Part shown: positions 59,828-64,000 of the stretch, piece after piece
Position numbering within the stretch: position 1 is the first letter of the stretch
Layout: every line of letters begins with the position of its first letter
Assembly (NCBI RefSeq): GCF_900182545.1
Contig: NZ_FXTJ01000002.1
Location: 248,001 to 312,000, forward strand
DNA length: 64,000 nucleotides
From: Geodermatophilus aquaeductus
GTDB taxonomy: Bacteria > Actinomycetota > Actinomycetes > Mycobacteriales > Geodermatophilaceae
Direction: 5' to 3'
Notes under the pieces: model-generated
Seen by the model: the letters and a program-made list of their open reading frames with translations, nothing else
Told to the model about the DNA's origin: nothing
The model's database searches: none
Translations under genes and position numbers: made by a program

Positions 59828-59925
59828 CCGCCGCGGATCCCGATGCCACCGAATTGGCAGGACGCACGCCGAGACCTAAGCACGGACTTGGGCCCCAGAT
59901 CGATCGCCGCCTGCCCCCCACTCGC
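59828..59925. other. Junction between high-GC core and low-GC island
   Basis: These 98 bases separate the last codon of the serine hydrolase from the end of the adenosine-deaminase-like gene. GC falls quickly across it. I found no direct repeat, tRNA end or integrase remnant here, so the mechanism of insertion is unclear. Confidence 0.5.
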
Positions 59926-62145
59926 TCAACCGGACAATGCGCGGTAGGCCATGTGGCTCTTCGCGACTCCGCCAGCGCAATGTTTCACCGAGTCGCGAGC
60001 CACCTGTTCTACGCGGTTACGGCGGCCCAGCATTAACATTGACGCATATTCGCTGATGATGTTGACCCCAAAGATCAATGGGTCGTCAGTGCTCACCGTG
60101 ACCGCCAAGCCCTCGTCGAGCCAATCCCAGAGTGGGTGCTCCCCCATACTGGAGAGTCCACTCAGTCGAAGATTTGATGTGGGACAGGCCTCGATCACCA
60201 CCCCCAGCGCCTTCATCTCATCCAGCACGGCCGCTCGAGCATCAGGATAGGCGTTTCGGTGCAAGTCGCTAATTGCGGTGGAGAGGTCCACATCAATCGG
60301 TGCAGACCAATCAACGTCAACTCGAGCTGCGGTACCCATTGCAAGTGAGACAAGGGCAGCGTCCATCAAGTCATCACTCGAACGCCACTCAAGGATCTCC
60401 GCGTTGGTCGGCACAACGAACGAGCCATCAACTTCCAAAACCAATCCGACCCTCCGTAACTCCTCAAAGTTGAATAGAGCCTGATACGCCTCAACCCAAG
60501 TCTCAGGACCGATGCTACGGCCACCATTCACCGTCTCAACGGCACGGTAAAGAAGAGAACGAACTTCATTCGACCGCTCGGGCAAGCGCTGAGCTAGCCA
60601 GCAAAGATCCATCACGGCAGCCAGGCGCGGCCACCCTTCGTTGACAGGCAATGCGACTTGCGATGCCATCCGCGGCGAAAGCGCGAGGGCGTGGCCGATA
60701 CGAGCGGCCGCCACTGGACCACTCACGGCTTCATCGATACTACGGAGGCCGTTCAACCCAGTATAGAAGGCTTCACCCGCATGCACGGTTAGCGGGAAGT
60801 CCAAGCCGGCCTCACGTAGGACGGACGCTGCAATGACGTACGGCCAGTTCTCGGACATCAATTCGTCCCCTACAACATCGAGAGCGGTAACAAGAGTCCT
60901 CAATTCGGCGGGCCGGGTCGAGGAAACCTCCCGCAACGCACCTACCAGCACCATCGCCGATCGCAACTCGGCAATGGGCGAGTAAGAATCTTCCAGCTGG
61001 TAGAGGCGACGGGTAAAGCAAACCGGCATGGAGAGAGCCGCCACCCTCCCCTCGCGATGAAGAAAGGCGCTGAACGCTCGCGAGTGATACTTGAGACTGT
61101 CAGCGAGCTTGCTGCGAGCAGCAGCCCGCGTACGGGCAGCCACCGTCTTCCGGAATTCCGCCCCGACCACCTCACGACTTATGAGGACGTTGGACAGAGC
61201 CTCGGACATAAGCCTGTCCTTGAGACTCGCGTCCGAGCCGTCGGAGAATATTGCGTCACGCAAGTCCCCGACCCTCTCAAAGCGCTCCGCGAAGGCGCTC
61301 AGCCCTTCGCCGGGATCAGATTCGACGGCACACGAGAAAAGCCAAAGCATTCGAACCAGGTCGCAAAGCCAAGCTGACGCATGGGGCAAGTCCGGATCCT
61401 GAGCACAAGACCACAGCAGTTCGCTCAGCGAAGGACATACTCCCAGATCCGAGTAGGTAGTCTCCCGCATCTCCCCCAGCAGAATCTGCTCAATGGGGTC
61501 GTTAGTAAGCATTTCCTTACGCACCGACGCCCAGAAGGTTCCCTCTTCAATATGACGCAAGAGTAGCGGCGTCTCACTGAGATACGCCGCAAGTCGACCC
61601 GTCTCCGCCTCCCAGAGAAGACGCACAGACCACCGCAGTGCATCTATCACGTGAAGCAATCGGAACTCCGCGCCGCGATTGGAGATCACAAGATCTTTGA
61701 GTGCCGCAGTGTCCCGACGCCAAGGACGCTCCGCCAGTCCCCGCAACAGGGCCTCCAGATTGATTGATGCACCTGAATGCAAGTGAGCATCTGCCACACG
61801 AAGCTCTAGTTTCGGTACAGAAACCTCGGATTGATTGGCGAGGAGTCGATGCACGGAGTGCCAAGAAACCGAACCGCTCACTGGAGCGGTGCGCAGAAGG
61901 TTCAACGGATTTTCAGATGACTCCAAGATGACATGCCGTACATCCGAGTTAAGTCCGGGACGGCCAATTGTGGGCGCCTGACGTCTCAACGCTGTGCCTA
62001 TTGCGTTGGCATTACCCTCGGTCCATCCAAGTCCGAAGTCGTTGACCTGAGTTCCAGCCCCAAGGGCTGCCACATCGCCAAATACTAGATTGACTAGCGC
62101 CGCTCGGACATTATGGCGAATCTCGTCAGGCTCACTCACCGGCAC
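59926..62145 (-). CDS. rdrB: RdrB-like adenosine deaminase of a RADAR-type defence system
   Basis: A 739-residue protein from GTG 62145 (GTG 62139 also possible). All adenosine-deaminase active-site elements are present: zinc ligands H121-x-H123 (DAHLHSGAS), H455 with catalytic E458 (TVHAGEAF), H485 (RIGHAL), EACPTSN 652-658 and D687-D688 (STDDPL). Normal deaminases are about 350 residues; here some 330 residues separate the first and second zinc motifs. This size and spacing fit RdrB, which deaminates adenosine or ATP to inosine forms during phage infection. GC content and codon use differ sharply from the core. It overlaps the NTPase-like gene by 14 bases. Confidence 0.78.
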   Translation of the reverse strand: MPVSEPDEIRHNVRAALVNLVFGDVAALGAGTQVNDFGLGWTEGNANAIGTALRRQAPTIGRPGLNSDVRHVILESSENPLNLLRTAPVSGSVSWHSVHRLLANQSEVSVPKLELRVADAHLHSGASINLEALLRGLAERPWRRDTAALKDLVISNRGAEFRLLHVIDALRWSVRLLWEAETGRLAAYLSETPLLLRHIEEGTFWASVRKEMLTNDPIEQILLGEMRETTYSDLGVCPSLSELLWSCAQDPDLPHASAWLCDLVRMLWLFSCAVESDPGEGLSAFAERFERVGDLRDAIFSDGSDASLKDRLMSEALSNVLISREVVGAEFRKTVAARTRAAARSKLADSLKYHSRAFSAFLHREGRVAALSMPVCFTRRLYQLEDSYSPIAELRSAMVLVGALREVSSTRPAELRTLVTALDVVGDELMSENWPYVIAASVLREAGLDFPLTVHAGEAFYTGLNGLRSIDEAVSGPVAAARIGHALALSPRMASQVALPVNEGWPRLAAVMDLCWLAQRLPERSNEVRSLLYRAVETVNGGRSIGPETWVEAYQALFNFEELRRVGLVLEVDGSFVVPTNAEILEWRSSDDLMDAALVSLAMGTAARVDVDWSAPIDVDLSTAISDLHRNAYPDARAAVLDEMKALGVVIEACPTSNLRLSGLSSMGEHPLWDWLDEGLAVTVSTDDPLIFGVNIISEYASMLMLGRRNRVEQVARDSVKHCAGGVAKSHMAYRALSG

Positions 62146-64000
62146 TCAGCTGACGCAAGACTTCGAGACCACGTTCGAGCAGCGCTCGGCCTCTTTCGGA
62201 TTCTTCCTTCGCGAACCGATTTCGAGAGGAAGGATTTGACTCAACCGTCAACGGGAATACAACCGCTTCTGCGGCTTGGTCTGTCACGAGCAGTCTCTGC
62301 CATTCAGGCCAGACCGCCGCTAAACGATCGGCATAACGCGAGCCCAGTTCGCGTGCTACTGGATAAAGTCCTCCCAACCAAGTGGGGGCTGCACCCCTGT
62401 CAGGGTCGAGTGCCGGTCGAATTGCGCGGTCAAAGAACTCCAACTGCTGGTCTCCACTGCGAATGGAAGCGGCCCGCATATCTGATGCGGCTCCCAGGGT
62501 CGCTCGATGCCTTCGGGCTCGCATCACGGCCAATTGTTCCGATACAAATGCCGTGTGCCAATGCAAGGGCACAAAGTTTTCAAACCAGACGCAATAGGCA
62601 TCGTCACGTGATGCGCTCGAGTCGACGGCGTCTCGGTACTGGCGGCTCGCCATTTCGTACAATTCGTCGTATCGTTGTTTATCGAAGCTCGACCGGCTAA
62701 GGCGATTCAATCCCCTTCGGAAGGCCATGCCGAGAGCCAGATGAGCCCGCGCTATAGTGTCGATGTCCGCAGCATCAATCTGCAGGTCTACCATCGAGTT
62801 CCACAGGTCTGCTAGTAAACAGATGTCACTGAATGTAAAGCCCGGTGGCGCAAGAAAGAAGCTACTGCTGGCCGACTGCCCGGCGAGCCGCGTCGTCTGC
62901 AGAAAGCGCCAATCATCCTCGCCGAGATACGAAAGGTACGGCTGATCCCGTCTAGGCGTGACGGCAAGTGCGAGTTCCTGGAGCGCCAGGAAAGCAGATA
63001 GGGCTTCCTGAGCAAGTCTCGTACGATCGCGGTCGTCAACCCTGACGTCGGCATAGATGCCCGTCAACCTCGCCATTTGGACAGAGGTGGCAGGAGCGCC
63101 CGCCTGTTCTAGTGGCCGCTGTCGAGCCACAATAAGTGAAACCGCGGCGCGTGTAGTGAGGTGAGCTTGAAGAAGGGAATCCTCACCCCCACTAGTCGCC
63201 TCTTCGACCAACTCCACCGTTTCGCGATCCGTCGCCAAAAGTGCACCGAGGTCATCCAGCAACGGGCGTTCGACCAGGCGAATTATCCGTTGCATTAACG
63301 TCAGAGCTACTTGAGTTCGGCTTCCCGCTATACGGGCTCCGGGACTAAGCGTCTCCCAGAGTTGCACAAGAGATCGGGGATTATTGGGTAGCGGAGACGT
63401 AAGGCCCCGCATGTAGCGAGGGGCGCGAAGCCATTGTTCAAAATGCAGCTGACTTCCCGTGAGCTGTCCCAGTGCATCGGAGAAGTCCTGCAATAGTGCA
63501 GCGAGACTGTCGCGCTCGCCAGCGGGACGGAAGGCTGCGCGTTCATATACTGAGAGTGGGCGAAGGTCAAAACGGTACTTGTAGGGAAAGACCTTATCGA
63601 GCTCTTTCTCGATCTGCCTAGACAGCGTGCCGGCGGGGAGCCAATCGTATCTCTGCCTCCGCTTGGCCAGGAGTTCCAGTTGTAGGTCAGCCATGCTGAA
63701 ACAAGCCACAGGTACGACGCCAGGAATGGAGGCCAGCGTTCTGATGTCGGCCAGGATGGTCGTTATAAGCTCTGGCGCCAAGTCTGGATCGTCGATCGGA
63801 ACGATTACAAGCCTCACGGGGGCGTCCGGCGGTTTCACCACTTCGCTCATGAGTGCGTGCAGCTCGTCGGAGAGAGCCACTGAGGAACGGGCGACGGATA
63901 ACGCATCCTCGGCGTAGTCGACGGGGCTGGCACTCGTTTCCAGTGCACGCTCGGGCGTTCTGCTCATTGCGTAGGTTCTCGCCGCCCGAGCGATTGCTGT
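62132..64000 (-). CDS. rdrA: RdrA-like P-loop NTPase, N-terminus beyond window edge
   Basis: At least 622 residues; the frame is open to the right edge, so the true start and the Walker A region are outside. The ATG at 63967 is internal or only a possible start. The visible part opens with a Walker B-like strand VRLVIVPIDDPDLAPELI and then ADIRTLASIPGVVPVACFSM, a pattern of KAP/STAND-type ATPases. The remaining residues are mostly helical, without known motifs. Overlap with the RdrB-like gene and the rdrA-rdrB order match RADAR. Identification rests on context and the Walker B form, so it is less certain than RdrB. Confidence 0.65.
   Translation of the reverse strand, partial: TAIARAARTYAMSRTPERALETSASPVDYAEDALSVARSSVALSDELHALMSEVVKPPDAPVRLVIVPIDDPDLAPELITTILADIRTLASIPGVVPVACFSMADLQLELLAKRRQRYDWLPAGTLSRQIEKELDKVFPYKYRFDLRPLSVYERAAFRPAGERDSLAALLQDFSDALGQLTGSQLHFEQWLRAPRYMRGLTSPLPNNPRSLVQLWETLSPGARIAGSRTQVALTLMQRIIRLVERPLLDDLGALLATDRETVELVEEATSGGEDSLLQAHLTTRAAVSLIVARQRPLEQAGAPATSVQMARLTGIYADVRVDDRDRTRLAQEALSAFLALQELALAVTPRRDQPYLSYLGEDDWRFLQTTRLAGQSASSSFFLAPPGFTFSDICLLADLWNSMVDLQIDAADIDTIARAHLALGMAFRRGLNRLSRSSFDKQRYDELYEMASRQYRDAVDSSASRDDAYCVWFENFVPLHWHTAFVSEQLAVMRARRHRATLGAASDMRAASIRSGDQQLEFFDRAIRPALDPDRGAAPTWLGGLYPVARELGSRYADRLAAVWPEWQRLLVTDQAAEAVVFPLTVESNPSSRNRFAKEESERGRALLERGLEVLRQLSAGE

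Larger units (their letters stand above)
59828..64000. mobile_element. Low-GC horizontally acquired defence island (partial)
   Basis: The segment runs from just after the serine hydrolase to the right edge. It is close to half GC, while the rest of the window is above 70 percent by eye. Codons such as AGA, ACT and TCA, rare to the left, are common here. It contains only the two RADAR-like genes in view. No integrase or transposase is seen, but the island continues past the window. Confidence 0.75.

Noticed and set aside
60273-63917. Several short plus-strand frames in the low-GC island
   Set aside because: All lie antisense to the two long minus-strand genes, lack ribosome sites and recognisable domains, and are the expected shadows.
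1-64000. CRISPR arrays, tRNA or rRNA genes, insertion sequences
   Set aside because: I saw no regularly spaced direct repeats, cloverleaf-like sequence with conserved TTCGA loop, rRNA segment or transposase. A tRNA scan would be needed to exclude a missed tRNA.

Overview
The window is chromosomal DNA of a very GC-rich actinobacterium. Codons end almost always in G or C, GTG starts are common, and neighbouring genes often overlap by four bases. The actinobacterial markers are mycothiol deacetylase (mshB), a SigE/RseA/HtrA/TatB cell-envelope stress block, the tiny DUF3117 gene, a 7Fe ferredoxin beside dapC, and a cysteine-type leader peptide ahead of sirA-cysH. The overall style (spore-photoproduct-lyase-like gene, carotenoid-type desaturase, DUF6766, DUF2243, CsbD) fits Geodermatophilaceae such as Blastococcus, Geodermatophilus or Modestobacter. 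That family placement is inference from gene content only.

Layout. 1-5.8 kb: a cut-off EamA transporter, PhzF, a cytosolic MgtE-N/CBS protein with DUF1003, a chorismate mutase/GNAT fusion and AzlC/AzlD. 6-11.5 kb: mrp, then tatB, htrA, rseA and sigE on the opposite strand, then an O-methyltransferase. 11.5-14.6 kb: a 2'-5' RNA ligase-like protein and divergent glgC/glgA. 14.6-26.4 kb: accessory metabolism (GAF/ANTAR regulator, SPL-like radical SAM enzyme, LLM oxidoreductase, DUF6766, CrtI-like oxidoreductase, crotonase/acyl-CoA ligase/TetR, DinB, an unrecognised Rossmann protein). 26.4-38.2 kb: pepA, DUF3117, tag, two exporters, a MerR regulator, DUF2243/CtaG, a DivIVA-like protein, a LOG-family protein, dapE/dapD and a hydrolase. 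38.3-45.9 kb: a lysozyme-like secreted protein, dapC-fdxA, a GNAT enzyme, a large GAF/GGDEF/EAL protein and mshB. 46-51.8 kb: an oppABCDF peptide transporter. 52-59.8 kb: csbD, an SRPBCC/NUDIX fusion, the assimilatory sulfate block (Rrf2 regulator, leader peptide, sirA, zinc-ribbon peptide, cysH), pterin dehydratase, DUF3037 plus HipA-like kinase, DUF1990 and a serine hydrolase. Much of the order (MgtE-N/CBS, DUF1003, mrp, tatB, htrA, rseA, sigE, O-methyltransferase, glgC, glgA, DUF3117, tag, LOG, dapE, dapD, dapC, fdx, mshB) follows the Mycobacterium tuberculosis Rv1232c-Rv1170 region as I remember it, so this is an old core segment with insertions.

The exception is 59.83-64 kb. Base composition drops abruptly to roughly half GC, and codon use changes to include A/T-ending codons. 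The segment carries two overlapping minus-strand genes. One is a 739-residue protein with every adenosine-deaminase active-site motif and a very large insertion. The other is the C-terminal part of a P-loop NTPase-like protein that continues past the right edge. Size, order and motifs match RdrB and RdrA of the RADAR anti-phage system. This horizontally acquired defence island is the most interesting part of the window.

I saw no rRNA, tRNA, CRISPR array or transposase. Small features missed by length filters include DUF3117 (55 aa), a 30-aa membrane peptide, a 28-aa leader peptide and a 56-aa zinc ribbon. The only stretch over 300 bases without a gene is 51830-52196, the divergent control region between oppA and csbD.
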